Assembly (NCBI RefSeq): GCF_036250695.1
Contig: NZ_CP109427.1
Location: 1,550,001 to 1,614,000 of the forward strand
Reading direction: 5' to 3'
DNA length: 64,000 nt
From: Streptomyces sp. NBC_01497
GTDB taxonomy: Bacteria; Actinomycetota; Actinomycetes; Streptomycetales; Streptomycetaceae
Both the position numbers and the translations under genes were made by a program. The notes beneath the pieces are model-generated. The model ran no database searches, was not told the DNA's origin, and saw nothing but the letters and a program-made list of their open reading frames with translations. Below are positions 1 through 7,873 of this stretch, in pieces. Within the stretch, counting starts at the first letter, position 1. Each line of letters begins with the position of its first letter.

Positions 1-170
1 CACAGTGCCACGGGCGGCCCGAGAGTCCGCGTGGCCTGCGCGGCCCGTCCGGCCCGGGCACCGACGTGAACGGCCCCGGGCGACAACAGGACAACCACGG
101 CACACCGGCATCCGTGCCGCCTTCGCGCGGGACCAGCCGTGCCGCCTTCGCGCAGAACCGAGGGATCGCC

Positions 171-1868
171 ATGGCCGAAGCCCCCGCCGCCCCGCCCCAT
201 GACGGAGAGCACCGCGTCGACCTGGTCGTACGCGGGGCGGATGTGTACACCCTGGATCCCGACCGCCCCCGGGCGTCGGCGCTGGCCGCGCGGGACGGCC
301 GGGTGGTGGCGTTGGGGACCGACTGGGACATCGAAAGGCTCGTCGGTCCGAACACCCGTGTCGTGGACGCGGGCGGCCGTATGCTCATGCCGGGGCTGGT
401 GGACGTGCACACCCACCTCGGGTTCGGCGGGCGGGCCGCCGCGTGGGAGCTGGTCCTGCCGCCCATGTCCGGCGTGACCGAGATCCTCGGTTGCGTACGG
501 GACCAGGCGCGGGCCCTCGGCCCCGACGAGTGGGTGGTGGGCGGCACGCTCATCGGGCCGGTGTTCCAGGCGGTCGGCAACCCGGCCATGCTGGCGGCCC
601 TGGACGAGGTGAGCGAGGGCCGTCCGGTGATGCTGCGGGACGACTCACTGCACCACAGGTGGGTCAACTCGCGGGCCCTGGAGATCCTCGGCGTCGGGGA
701 CGCGACACCGGACCCGCCCTCGGGCCGGTATGTACGGGACAGCGCAGGGCACGCGGTCGGACTGCTGCTGGGCGCGCCCTCCACGGACGCCGAACTGGCC
801 GCGCGGCAGGCGGTGGCGGACACCCACGAGCAGGACCTGCGTTCGGCCCGCACGGCGGTGTCGATCCTCAACTCGGTCGGTGTGACCGCGACGCAGGACG
901 CGGCGACGATGGGCGCGTGGCTGGAGGTGTTCACGGAGCTGGACCGGGCGGACGGGCTGAACGCCTGGGTCGTCGGGTCCCTGCCCGCACGGGAGTTCAT
1001 CGAGCCGGGTCCGGTGGGACCGGAGCTGTTCGACTCCGCGCCTCGGCTCAGGTCGCCGCACGTGCGGCCGGACTTCGTGAAGGCCGTCCTGGACGGTGTG
1101 CCCACGACGCGCACGTCGAAGTTCCTCGAACCGTACCGGGCGGTGGCCGGGGCCGGCGGCCCGGACGAGGGCGGCGAGGACTACGCGGGCGAGAACCTCT
1201 TCACCGACGGGGAGTTGCTGCTGCTGCTGGAGGAGGCGGTGGCCCGCGGCCTGCACGCGAAGCTGCACGCGACGGGCGACGGCACGGTACGGCAGGTGCT
1301 GGACGCGGTGCAGCGGCTGCGCGAACGCCACGGAGACGGACCCGTCTTCCATCTCGCGCACCCCGAGTTCGTGCACCCGGACGACGTGGCCCGCTTTCGT
1401 GAACTCGACGTCGTGGCCGACGTGTCGCCGGCCCTGTGGTTCCCCCAGCCGATGAACGGCATCATCGCCCAGCAGGTGCGGGACCACTACATGGAGCGCA
1501 TCTGGCCGTTGCGGGAGCTGCACGAGGCCGGTTCGCACATCGCGGCGGGCTCCGACTGGCCGGTCGCGGCGGCGCTGCCGAACCCGTGGCTGAGCATCGA
1601 GGCCATGGTGACACGCCGCAACCCCGACCCGACCTTTCCCGGCGAACTGGCACCCGGTCAGGCCCTGGACCTCACCACCGCGGTCGGCGCGCACACGGTG
1701 AGGGCGGCGGAGGCCATCGGCCTCTCCCATGAGACAGGCCGACTGAAGCCGGGCATGTCGGCGGACTTCATCATCCTCGACCGCCCGCTCTTCGGTATCC
1801 CCGTGACGGAGATCCACGCGACGCAGGTCGTCCAGACCTGGTTCGCCGGACGCCAGGTCCACTGCTGA
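171..1868 (+). CDS. Amidohydrolase family protein (YtcJ/AdeC-like metal-dependent hydrolase)
   Basis: A 565-residue cytosolic metal-dependent hydrolase of the amidohydrolase superfamily, YtcJ-like branch, expected to hydrolyse C-N bonds of an unknown small amide or cyclic substrate. The N-terminal beta-sandwich (VVRGADVYTLD) leads into the metal-binding strand MLMPGLVDVHTHLGFGG, where the HxH pair is visible. HATGDG and HLAHPEF in the middle supply further ligand histidines, and GSDWPV near the end carries the metal-binding Asp. The C-terminal GRLKPGMSADFIILDRP is the usual composite-domain return strand. ATG 171 is chosen because the upstream in-frame residues are low-complexity and the domain begins about 20 residues later. 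It appears monocistronic. Family assignment is firm; the substrate cannot be read from sequence. Confidence 0.85.
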   Translation: MAEAPAAPPHDGEHRVDLVVRGADVYTLDPDRPRASALAARDGRVVALGTDWDIERLVGPNTRVVDAGGRMLMPGLVDVHTHLGFGGRAAAWELVLPPMSGVTEILGCVRDQARALGPDEWVVGGTLIGPVFQAVGNPAMLAALDEVSEGRPVMLRDDSLHHRWVNSRALEILGVGDATPDPPSGRYVRDSAGHAVGLLLGAPSTDAELAARQAVADTHEQDLRSARTAVSILNSVGVTATQDAATMGAWLEVFTELDRADGLNAWVVGSLPAREFIEPGPVGPELFDSAPRLRSPHVRPDFVKAVLDGVPTTRTSKFLEPYRAVAGAGGPDEGGEDYAGENLFTDGELLLLLEEAVARGLHAKLHATGDGTVRQVLDAVQRLRERHGDGPVFHLAHPEFVHPDDVARFRELDVVADVSPALWFPQPMNGIIAQQVRDHYMERIWPLRELHEAGSHIAAGSDWPVAAALPNPWLSIEAMVTRRNPDPTFPGELAPGQALDLTTAVGAHTVRAAEAIGLSHETGRLKPGMSADFIILDRPLFGIPVTEIHATQVVQTWFAGRQVHC

Positions 1869-2252
1869 CGGCGAGGCGGCCTGCGGCTGCGGCCCGGGGA
1901 CACCGCCCGGTCCGGGGGCCCGCGTCAGTTTGCGCGGGCGTGCGCCCGGCGCCACGTGTGGAGGGGCCGCGGGGCTGCCGCCCCGCCCCACCGGACGGCG
2001 CGTGGCGTGGGCCGCAACGCCACCGCTGCGCAAAGGAGCCGGCCGACGTGCTCAGGGGCCGCCTTCCTCCAGAAGCCGCCTGCTCCGGTCTCCGATCTCC
2101 GGTGGCCCTGGCCTTGCCGGGCGGGGGCACTGACGCACGCCACGGTGCGGCCCCCGGGCTGCCTGCGGATCCCGGGCGGATCCCGGGCGCCCCGGAGCGG
2201 GACGCGACCGATGACCGATGCCACCGCACGGCGGACGTGTGAGGCTGGGCGC
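1869..2252. other. Intergenic stretch, no gene seen
   Basis: All frames are open only as GC-rich shadows, with no recognisable protein. It contains a short direct repeat of GCGGATCCCGG near 2165-2190 and several small GC hairpins. No promoter could be assigned with confidence. Confidence 0.4.
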
Positions 2253-2648
2253 ATGGCAGAGTTCAGCGGCGCGGAGCGCGCCTACCTCACGACCCAGCGG
2301 CTCGGGCGTCTCGCGACCGTGGACCGGCACGGCCAGCCTCAGGCGAACCCGGTGGGGTTCTTCCTGCGGGACGACGGAACGGTCCTGATCGGCGGCCACG
2401 CGCTGGGCACCACCAAGAAATGGCGCAATCTGCGCAGCAATCCGCGCGTCGCGCTGGTGGTGGACGACATCGCGAGCGAACACCCCTGGCGGGTCCGCGG
2501 CGTCGAAATCCGCGGTGAGGCAGACCTGTTGACGGGCCCCCACGGCCTCGGGGCCCATCTGAGCGAGGAGTTGATCCGTATCAGCCCCCATAAGATCCAC
2601 AGCTGGGGCCTCGGCGAGCCGGAGGAGGTGCCCAGGGCCACGGCATGA
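2253..2648 (+). CDS. PPOX-class F420-dependent oxidoreductase
   Basis: A 131-residue split-barrel flavin-binding protein of the pyridoxamine 5'-phosphate oxidase-like family. In actinobacteria, members of this size and pattern usually use cofactor F420 to reduce small substrates. Visible hallmarks are RLGRLATVDRHGQPQANPVGF at the start, GTTKKWRNLRSNPRVALVVDD (the phosphate-contacting strand-turn) and RGVEIRGEADLL. The length fits the single-domain F420 family. ATG 2253 is the start because the conserved opening (MAEFSGAERAYL) begins there; longer in-frame extensions are composition-biased. The substrate is unknown, and heme or biliverdin-type relatives cannot be excluded. Confidence 0.85.
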   Translation: MAEFSGAERAYLTTQRLGRLATVDRHGQPQANPVGFFLRDDGTVLIGGHALGTTKKWRNLRSNPRVALVVDDIASEHPWRVRGVEIRGEADLLTGPHGLGAHLSEELIRISPHKIHSWGLGEPEEVPRATA

Positions 2649-2671
2649 CGGCCGCCGTCCCCCGGTCTGAG

Positions 2672-2728
2672 TCCGGCTCCGGCTCCGGGTCCGGGTCCGG
2701 AGCCGGAGCCGGGTCCGGGTCCGGCTCC
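2672..2728. repeat. Hexanucleotide tandem repeat (TCCGGx)
   Basis: About nine copies of a six-base unit (TCCGGC, TCCGGG or the complementary AGCCGG) lie just after the F420/PPOX stop codon. The block is partly self-complementary and could fold. It sits in the convergent gap with alkA, so it may contribute to termination, or it may be a simple slippage repeat. Confidence 0.7.
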
Positions 2729-2851
2729 AAGTGCCCTCGGTCATCCGGCTTCCCGCCGACGCGGTTTCCCGGTCGGGTCCCCCTCATCACCCGGCCCCGT
2801 GGGCGGCGCGGCCCCTCGCTCACGCGGTCTCCCGTGGACGCGGCCGGGCCC

Positions 2852-4237
2852 TCAGGCCATGCCCACGTGGTGGGCCGCGTAAGAGCGCCAGGGACGCCAG
2901 GCCTCACGGGCGTTCTCCGTCTCCGGGTCCGCGGGCCACACGTCCGGGTCGCCCAGCGCCCGCATCCGGATCAGCGCCGCGGTGTGGGGGTGCACACCGG
3001 GTACGGCGCGCAGCGCCCGTTCCGTCTCGTCGCGGTCGGCGCCCGGGTCGAGCCGTACGGTGCCGTCGGCGAGCGCGGTGGCCAGCGGCCCCGCCACCGG
3101 GTGCGCGCGCAGCGCCCGTGCCCGGGGGAAGAGACGGTTCGGGCCACCGGCCGGGGCGGACACACCCTCGCCGTGAGCTACCACGGCCGCCGCCGCTGCC
3201 TCCGGGCCCAGCACCGCGCGCAGCGCGTACTCCTCCGGATCGGCGGTGCCCGGCGAGCGGAGCCCGGGCCGCGCCGCGACGGCCTGGGCGAGGCGGGGAT
3301 CGGCGCCGAGGCGGTCGTCCACCGCGTAGGGGTCGGCGTCCAGGTCGAACAGGCGCCGCAGGCGCTGGACGGCGGTGGTCAGGTCGCGCAGGTCGGTCAG
3401 GTGGAGGCGGGCCTCAAGCCAGCCCGTGCGGGTGGCCGGACCCGGTCGCCCGGGATGGCGCCGCTCCTGAACCGCGGCGACCGCCGGGCCGTGCGGCAAC
3501 CGCAGCGTGCGGCGGTACGTGCGCTCGCCCGGCGCACCGCTGATCTCCTCGACACCCGTCAGCGCCTCGCGCGCCAGCAGGTCGAAGACCTCACGCGCCG
3601 CGTAGGGGCCCCGGTGGGCGAGGCGCAGCGGGACGCCGGCGCCGGCCGGTGCCTGCACCGTGCCCGTACCGGACTCGGCCCGCAACTCGCTCGGCGTGCG
3701 GGCGTAGATCTGCCGCATGGTGTCGTTGAACTGGCGCACGCTCGCGAAGCCGGAGGCGAACGCGATCTCCGTGACCGGCAGCCCGGTCGTCTGGAGCAGG
3801 ATCCGCGCGGTGTGCGCCCGTTGGGCGCGGGCGAGGGCGATCGGGCCCGCGCCGAGTTCGGCGGTGAGCTGGCGCTGTACCTGGCGGGTGCTGTAGCCGA
3901 GGCGGCCCGCGAGCCCGGGCACGCCTTCACGGTCCACCACGCCGTCCCCGATCATGCGCATGGCGCGGCCGACGACATCCGCGCGGACGTTCCACTCGGC
4001 GGATCCGGGCACGGCGTCGGGTCGGCACCTGCGGCACGCGCGGAAGCCGTGCCCCTGCGCGGCGGCCGCGGTGGGGAAGAAGCGCACGTTCCGCCGCTTG
4101 GGGGTGACGGCGGGGCAGCTGGGCCGGCAGTAGATGCCGGTGGTCTCCACGGCGAAGAAGAACACCCCGTCGAACCTGGCGTCCCGGCCTGCCACCGCCT
4201 CGTAGCGCGTCTCCTCGTCCATGGCCGCGTGTGTCAT
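2852..4237 (-). CDS. alkA: Ada-AlkA fusion: DNA-3-methyladenine glycosylase with Ada-type Zn domain and AraC HTH
   Basis: A three-part alkylation repair protein of about 461 aa. Residues 8-80 form the Ada zinc/methyl-phosphotriester sensor, with cysteines at 37, 41, 68 and 71 (YCRPSC and CRRC). Residues about 90-190 form an AraC-type helix-turn-helix (VTEIAFASGFASVRQFNDT). The rest is the AlkA N-domain and a HhH glycosylase fold (VPGVHPHTAALIRMRALGDPDVW). It should excise alkylated bases and, by analogy with Ada, activate repair genes when methylated. The O6-methylguanine methyltransferase domain (PCHRV motif) is absent, as usual for this fusion. The segment after DPDVW that carries the catalytic Asp in AlkA is shortened to PADPETENAR. 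ATG 4237 is chosen; ATG 4288 and 4222 are alternatives, and none has a strong ribosome site. Confidence 0.88.
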   Translation of the reverse strand: MTHAAMDEETRYEAVAGRDARFDGVFFFAVETTGIYCRPSCPAVTPKRRNVRFFPTAAAAQGHGFRACRRCRPDAVPGSAEWNVRADVVGRAMRMIGDGVVDREGVPGLAGRLGYSTRQVQRQLTAELGAGPIALARAQRAHTARILLQTTGLPVTEIAFASGFASVRQFNDTMRQIYARTPSELRAESGTGTVQAPAGAGVPLRLAHRGPYAAREVFDLLAREALTGVEEISGAPGERTYRRTLRLPHGPAVAAVQERRHPGRPGPATRTGWLEARLHLTDLRDLTTAVQRLRRLFDLDADPYAVDDRLGADPRLAQAVAARPGLRSPGTADPEEYALRAVLGPEAAAAAVVAHGEGVSAPAGGPNRLFPRARALRAHPVAGPLATALADGTVRLDPGADRDETERALRAVPGVHPHTAALIRMRALGDPDVWPADPETENAREAWRPWRSYAAHHVGMA

Positions 4238-4347
4238 GCCGTCCAGTGTGGACCCGGCCGCCACCTGCGGCGCGCGGGTTTCGGACATGGAGTGAGCTGT
4301 CCGGCGGCCGAGTTGCGGGGTTCGGCCGCCCCTCCCCCGCATCTGCC

Positions 4348-4378
4348 GCGCCCCGCCGCGTGCGCGGCGGCGGGGCGC
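4348..4378 (-). terminator. GC-rich hairpin downstream of rsgA
   Basis: An 11-bp stem (GCGCCCCGCCG with CGGCGGGGCGC) around a short loop lies about 160 bp past the rsgA stop codon and before alkA. There is no T-tract, which is normal for Streptomyces terminators. Confidence 0.45.
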
Positions 4379-4537
4379 ACCGGACGACCGGCCGCCCGGG
4401 CGTCCAGGAACCCGCTGCCCGGGCACGCACCCGCCGCGCCGCGGAGAGTCACCCGTCCGGAGGAACGCTCGACGCGGCGGACGGGCGGTCGTACGGGGTG
4501 AGACGACGACGGGGAGAGCGGGCGAGGGGCAGAGCGG

Positions 4538-5692
4538 CTACCGGTAGTGGCGGCCGCCCCGCTTGGCCTCGGTGTCCGCCCTGCTCTGGGCGCCCCTGGC
4601 CTTCCACTCCCTGCGCATCTGGGCCCGCACCCGGGCGTCGGTCTTGGCGATGATGTGCCGGTTCTCGCGCTGGAGTTTGCGGTAGCTCTCCAGTCTGCGG
4701 AAGGAGAGCGTCCCGTCGTCGACGGCGGCGATCACGGCGCAGCCGGGCTCCGCCGTGTGGGCGCAGTCCTGGAACCGGCACTCCCCCGCCAGCTCCTCGA
4801 TCTCCGCGAAGACCTGCCCGACCCCGGCCCGGGCGTCCCACAGGCCGACGCCGCGCAGGCCAGGGGTGTCGATCACGACGCCGCCCCCCGGCAGCGGGAC
4901 CAGGTTGCGGGTCGTGGTGGTGTGCCGGCCCTTCCCGTCGACGTCCCGGATGGCCTGCACCTCCATGGCGTCGGTCCCGGTCAGGGCGTTCACGAGGGTG
5001 GACTTGCCCGCACCCGACGCGCCGAGCAGCACGGACGTACCGCCGCCGACCAGCGCGGACAGCGCCTCGACACCGGTCCCCGCCTCGGCGCTGACGGCCA
5101 GGACGGGTACCCCGGGAGCCGCCGTCCGGACATCCTGCACGAGGTGCGCGAGGACGGTGGGGTCGCCGACCAGGTCCGCCTTGGTCAGGACGAGCACGGG
5201 ACGCGCGCCGCTCTCCCAGCCGAGCGCGAGGAACCGCTCCACGCGGCCCAGTTCCAGTTCGGCGGCGAGAGAGATCGCGATGACGGCGTGATCGACGTTC
5301 GCGGCGAGGATCTGCCCCTCGGACCGCTTGGAGGAGGCCGACCGTACGAACGCGGTACGGCGCGGCAGGCAGGCCCGGACGAACCGGGGATCGCCGCCCG
5401 CGTCGACGGCGGCCCAGTCGCCGGTGCAGATCACCCGCAGCGGGTCGTGCGGGGTGACGTACGCGGTGTCGGCGTGCACGGCACCGCCGGCGGTGACGAG
5501 ATCGCACCGGCCGCGGTCGACCCTGACCACCCGTCCGGGCACCAGGCCCTGGGCCGCGTACGGAGCGAACTCGGCGTCCCAGCGCGCGTCCCACCCGTAC
5601 GGGGTGAGCGGGCGGGCGGACGCGGGGAGCGAGGGAGTGGGGAGGGGAGAAGAAGAGTCGGAGGAGGGAACGGGGGACGCGAACGAAGACAC
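4538..5692 (-). CDS. rsgA: Ribosome small subunit-dependent GTPase A (RsgA/YjeQ)
   Basis: A 384-residue circularly permuted GTPase that acts late in 30S subunit maturation. An OB-fold region (about residues 45-110) is followed by the permuted G motifs: TKAD (G4), then GASGAGKST (P-loop) and DTPGLRG (G3). The C-terminal zinc knuckle reads ECRFQDCAHTAEPGC. The N-terminal 25 residues are a Ser/Pro-rich extension and the C-terminus is basic, fitting rRNA contact. The start is GTG 5692 with a GAAGG-type site. Streptomyces genomes often carry two rsgA paralogues, and this Ser-rich form resembles the accessory one; that is recall, not a search. A short ORF with an excellent ribosome site (5884-5949) lies about 190 nt upstream on the same strand. 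Confidence 0.93.
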   Translation of the reverse strand: MSSFASPVPSSDSSSPLPTPSLPASARPLTPYGWDARWDAEFAPYAAQGLVPGRVVRVDRGRCDLVTAGGAVHADTAYVTPHDPLRVICTGDWAAVDAGGDPRFVRACLPRRTAFVRSASSKRSEGQILAANVDHAVIAISLAAELELGRVERFLALGWESGARPVLVLTKADLVGDPTVLAHLVQDVRTAAPGVPVLAVSAEAGTGVEALSALVGGGTSVLLGASGAGKSTLVNALTGTDAMEVQAIRDVDGKGRHTTTTRNLVPLPGGGVVIDTPGLRGVGLWDARAGVGQVFAEIEELAGECRFQDCAHTAEPGCAVIAAVDDGTLSFRRLESYRKLQRENRHIIAKTDARVRAQMRREWKARGAQSRADTEAKRGGRHYR

Positions 5693-5843
5693 GGGGGCCC
5701 TTCGGGCAGCACGAGAAGGATGGGTAAGGCCCCGGCGGCGTACGGAAGTTCAGTGCGGGCCCGAACAGCCCGGGCGGCCCGAACGGTACGGGCGGCTCGA
5801 AGCGTGCGATCGGGCCCGACGACGGCAGGCCGAAGTGCTCCGT

Positions 5844-5858
5844 GAGCCCGGAGGGCTC
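5844..5858 (-). promoter_or_regulatory. Hairpin in the rsgA leader
   Basis: A perfect 6-3-6 inverted repeat (GAGCCC-TCC-GGGCTC on the transcribed strand) begins 25 nt after the stop codon of the short upstream ORF, between it and rsgA. Its position suits an attenuator or anti-terminator element, but no alternative pairing was proved. Confidence 0.35.
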
Positions 5859-5883
5859 GAACGGCGCGTACGGTCCTGACGAC

Positions 5884-5949
5884 TCAGCCGGAGACCTGGA
5901 GGAGGAACACGAACCGGATGCGGGCAGCGCCCGTCGCCATGACAGCCAT
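5884..5949 (-). CDS. Candidate leader peptide upstream of rsgA (21 aa)
   Basis: A 21-codon ORF begins MAVMATGAARIRF and ends FLLQVSG. It is preceded by a near-consensus Shine-Dalgarno, GAGGAGGT, with about 8 nt to ATG 5949. An alternative ATG at 5956 abuts the ribosome site and is less likely. The peptide is too short to be a domain protein. Its position 190 nt upstream of rsgA, with a hairpin between, suggests a regulatory uORF. The RIR triplet resembles the +X+ (RLR) arrest motif known from macrolide-inducible erm leaders; that likeness is inference. I do not recognise a named family. Confidence 0.45.
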   Translation of the reverse strand: MAVMATGAARIRFVFLLQVSG

Positions 5950-5956
5950 CGGTCAT

Positions 5957-6386
5957 ACCTCCTCGTCCTGGGCCGCACGTCGTCCCCGACGGGACGGCTT
6001 CTCGTTCTCGCCGTGCCGGCCACTCGACAGGCCGACCGCTCGCCCCGGCGGCGCGGCCGGATGATCGGTCGGCGCCGGAGACATGAGTACGTTAGGGCGC
6101 CCGGCGGAGTGGCGGCAAACAGTTTTCCGCGCCCGCACGCCGCCCGGATGGCCGGCACCGCGCCCCGCATGCCCCGGCGCCCTCTCGGCACCTTCGCCGC
6201 GCCACCCACGGCCCGCCCCCACCGCACCCTTCGCCGCGCCACCCACGGTCTGCCCCGGGCGCTCACCGACAGCCCGACCGAGCAGTCTCCTCCGGCGAGT
6301 CCCCCCGGGCGCCGAGCAGCGCGACTGCCGATTCCTCCCGTGTCCTCACGCGCCGGCCCTGAGCGGTGGACGCCGCTATGCCGCGT
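5957..6386. other. Divergent intergenic region between rsgA and the MFS gene, no further gene
   Basis: The longer ORFs here are Arg/Pro-rich shadows with no family resemblance. The region should hold the promoter of the rsgA leader transcript, but I could not place it. Confidence 0.35.
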
Positions 6387-6415
6387 TTGCATTAGCCCGC
6401 GTGTGCAATTATTGT
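6387..6415 (+). promoter_or_regulatory. Housekeeping-type promoter of the MFS gene
   Basis: TTGCAT (6387-6392) and TATTGT (6410-6415) are separated by exactly 17 nt, a good match to the vegetative sigma-70/HrdB consensus. Predicted transcription start is near 6422. Confidence 0.65.
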
Positions 6416-6421
6416 GAACGC

Positions 6422-6438
6422 GCGTAAGACGCTTACGC
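6422..6438. promoter_or_regulatory. 17-bp operator-like palindrome at the MFS transcription start
   Basis: GCGTAAG-ACG-CTTACGC is a perfect 7-3-7 inverted repeat covering the predicted +1 region, right after the -10 box and before the ribosome site (GAAAGG, 6442-6447). Size and placement are typical of TetR- or MarR-type repressors of exporters. No such regulator gene is adjacent. Confidence 0.6.
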
Positions 6439-6456
6439 TTGAGAAAGGTTCCTCCC

Positions 6457-7743
6457 ATGCCTCTCGCGCTCCTGGCCCTCGCCATCGGGGCCTTCGGGAT
6501 CGGCACCACCGAATTCGTCGTGATGGGCCTGCTGCCGAACATCGCGGGCGACTTCGGTGTGTCCGTACCCACGGCCGGCTTCCTCGTGACCGGCTACGCG
6601 CTCGGCGTGATGCTGGGGGCGCCGCTGATGACCGTGGTCGGCACCAAGATCTCCCGCCGGCGCATGCTGATGCTCCTGATGGTCCTGTTCATCGTCGGGA
6701 ACGTCCTGTCGGCCGTGGCGCCCGTCTTCGGCGTCATGCTGATCGGCCGGGTGGTGGCGTCCCTCGCGCACGGCGCGTTCTTCGGCATCGGATCGGTGGT
6801 CGCCGCGGAACTCGTCGCCCCGGAGAAGAAGGCCGGCGCGATATCGATGATGTTCACCGGCCTCACCGTCGCCAACGTCATCGGTGTGCCGCTGGGCACC
6901 CTCGTGGGGCAGCACACCAGTTGGCGCCTCACCTTCCTGATCGTCGCCGCGCTCGGCGTCCTGGGCCTCGCGGGCATCGCGAAACTCGTTCCCGACCTGC
7001 CCCGGCCGGAAGGGGTTCGGCTGCGGGACGAGGTCGCGGCCTTCAGGAACGTCCAGGTGCTGCTGGCCATGGCGATGACCGTCCTCGGATTCGGCGGTGT
7101 GTTCGCGGCCGTCACCTACATCGCGCCGATGATGACCCACGTCGCCGGCTACGCAGAGTCCTCCGTCACCTGGCTGCTCGTGCTGTTCGGGCTCGGCATG
7201 GTGGCAGGCAACCTCGTCGGGGGCCGGTTCGCGGACCGCAGGCTGATGCCGATGCTGTACACCGCACTCGGCGGACTCGCCGTCGTGCTCGCGCTGTTCA
7301 CCGTGGGGGCGCACGACAGGACCGCGGCGGCCGTCGCCGTTTTCCTGATCGGCGCGCTCGGCTTCGCGACCGTCCCACCGCTCCAAAAGCGCGTCCTCGA
7401 CCACGCGTACGGGGCTCCCACGCTGGCCTCGGCCGTCAACATCGGCGCCTTCAACGCGGGCAACGCGCTGGCGGCCTGGCTCGGCGGGCTGGTCATCTCG
7501 GCGGGCGCCGGGTACACCGCGCCGAACTGGGTCGGAGCCGCCCTCGCGGCCTCCGCCCTGGTCCTCGCGCTCACGTCGGCCGGGCTGGAGCGCCGGTCCG
7601 CCTCGGCGACCACGCCTGGTGGTGCCGTCGCCGAGGCGCACCTGCCCGATCCGTCCGCGCCGGACGGCGGGGCACCCGGTGGCGCTCCCGCGGTCGAAGC
7701 ACCGCAGGGCGAACGGCCGGTGGCGGCCCCCGGCGCCCGCTGA
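6457..7743 (+). CDS. MFS transporter, DHA1/AraJ-Cmx-like drug or sugar exporter
   Basis: A 428-residue, 12-helix major facilitator of the DHA1 group. The opening ALLALAIGAFGIGTTEFVVM and the following PNIAGDFGVS are the signature of the AraJ/chloramphenicol-exporter branch. The loop 2-3 motif reads GTKISRRRML, and helix 5 has the proline/glycine-rich GVPLGTLVGQ antiporter motif. The final 60 residues are a hydrophilic Ala/Pro-rich tail. ATG 6457 follows GAAAGG with 9-nt spacing; a longer TTG-initiated form would lack a site. It probably exports a small hydrophobic compound by proton antiport. The palindrome at its promoter predicts repression relieved by a ligand. It may be co-transcribed with the two aldo/keto reductases downstream (130-bp gap). 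Confidence 0.88.
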   Translation: MPLALLALAIGAFGIGTTEFVVMGLLPNIAGDFGVSVPTAGFLVTGYALGVMLGAPLMTVVGTKISRRRMLMLLMVLFIVGNVLSAVAPVFGVMLIGRVVASLAHGAFFGIGSVVAAELVAPEKKAGAISMMFTGLTVANVIGVPLGTLVGQHTSWRLTFLIVAALGVLGLAGIAKLVPDLPRPEGVRLRDEVAAFRNVQVLLAMAMTVLGFGGVFAAVTYIAPMMTHVAGYAESSVTWLLVLFGLGMVAGNLVGGRFADRRLMPMLYTALGGLAVVLALFTVGAHDRTAAAVAVFLIGALGFATVPPLQKRVLDHAYGAPTLASAVNIGAFNAGNALAAWLGGLVISAGAGYTAPNWVGAALAASALVLALTSAGLERRSASATTPGGAVAEAHLPDPSAPDGGAPGGAPAVEAPQGERPVAAPGAR

Positions 7744-7830
7744 GCCCGTACCGGCTCCCTCGTCCCCCTGCCGTCTCCCCCGGTGGCGCCGCGCCCGTTC
7801 CCGGGGCCGCCTTCCCACATGTCACTCCCC

Positions 7831-7845
7831 GGCCCCTCCGGGGCC
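7831..7845 (+). terminator. Small hairpin between MFS gene and aldo/keto reductase
   Basis: GGCCCC-TCC-GGGGCC followed by CTTTCCC. It is short, so it could be a weak terminator or an attenuator that lowers transcription into the reductase genes. Confidence 0.3.
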
Positions 7846-7873
7846 CTTTCCCACTCTTCAAGGAGCACACCGC

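Noticed and set aside
2645..4501. 618-aa plus-strand ORF opposite alkA
   Set aside because: It is the antisense shadow of alkA; its composition is Arg/Gly/Ala-rich and no domain is visible, while alkA shows clear Ada and AlkA motifs.
5842..6417. 191-aa plus-strand ORF between rsgA and the MFS gene
   Set aside because: Overlaps the leader ORF and the MFS promoter, composition is Arg/Pro-rich and no start site is supported.
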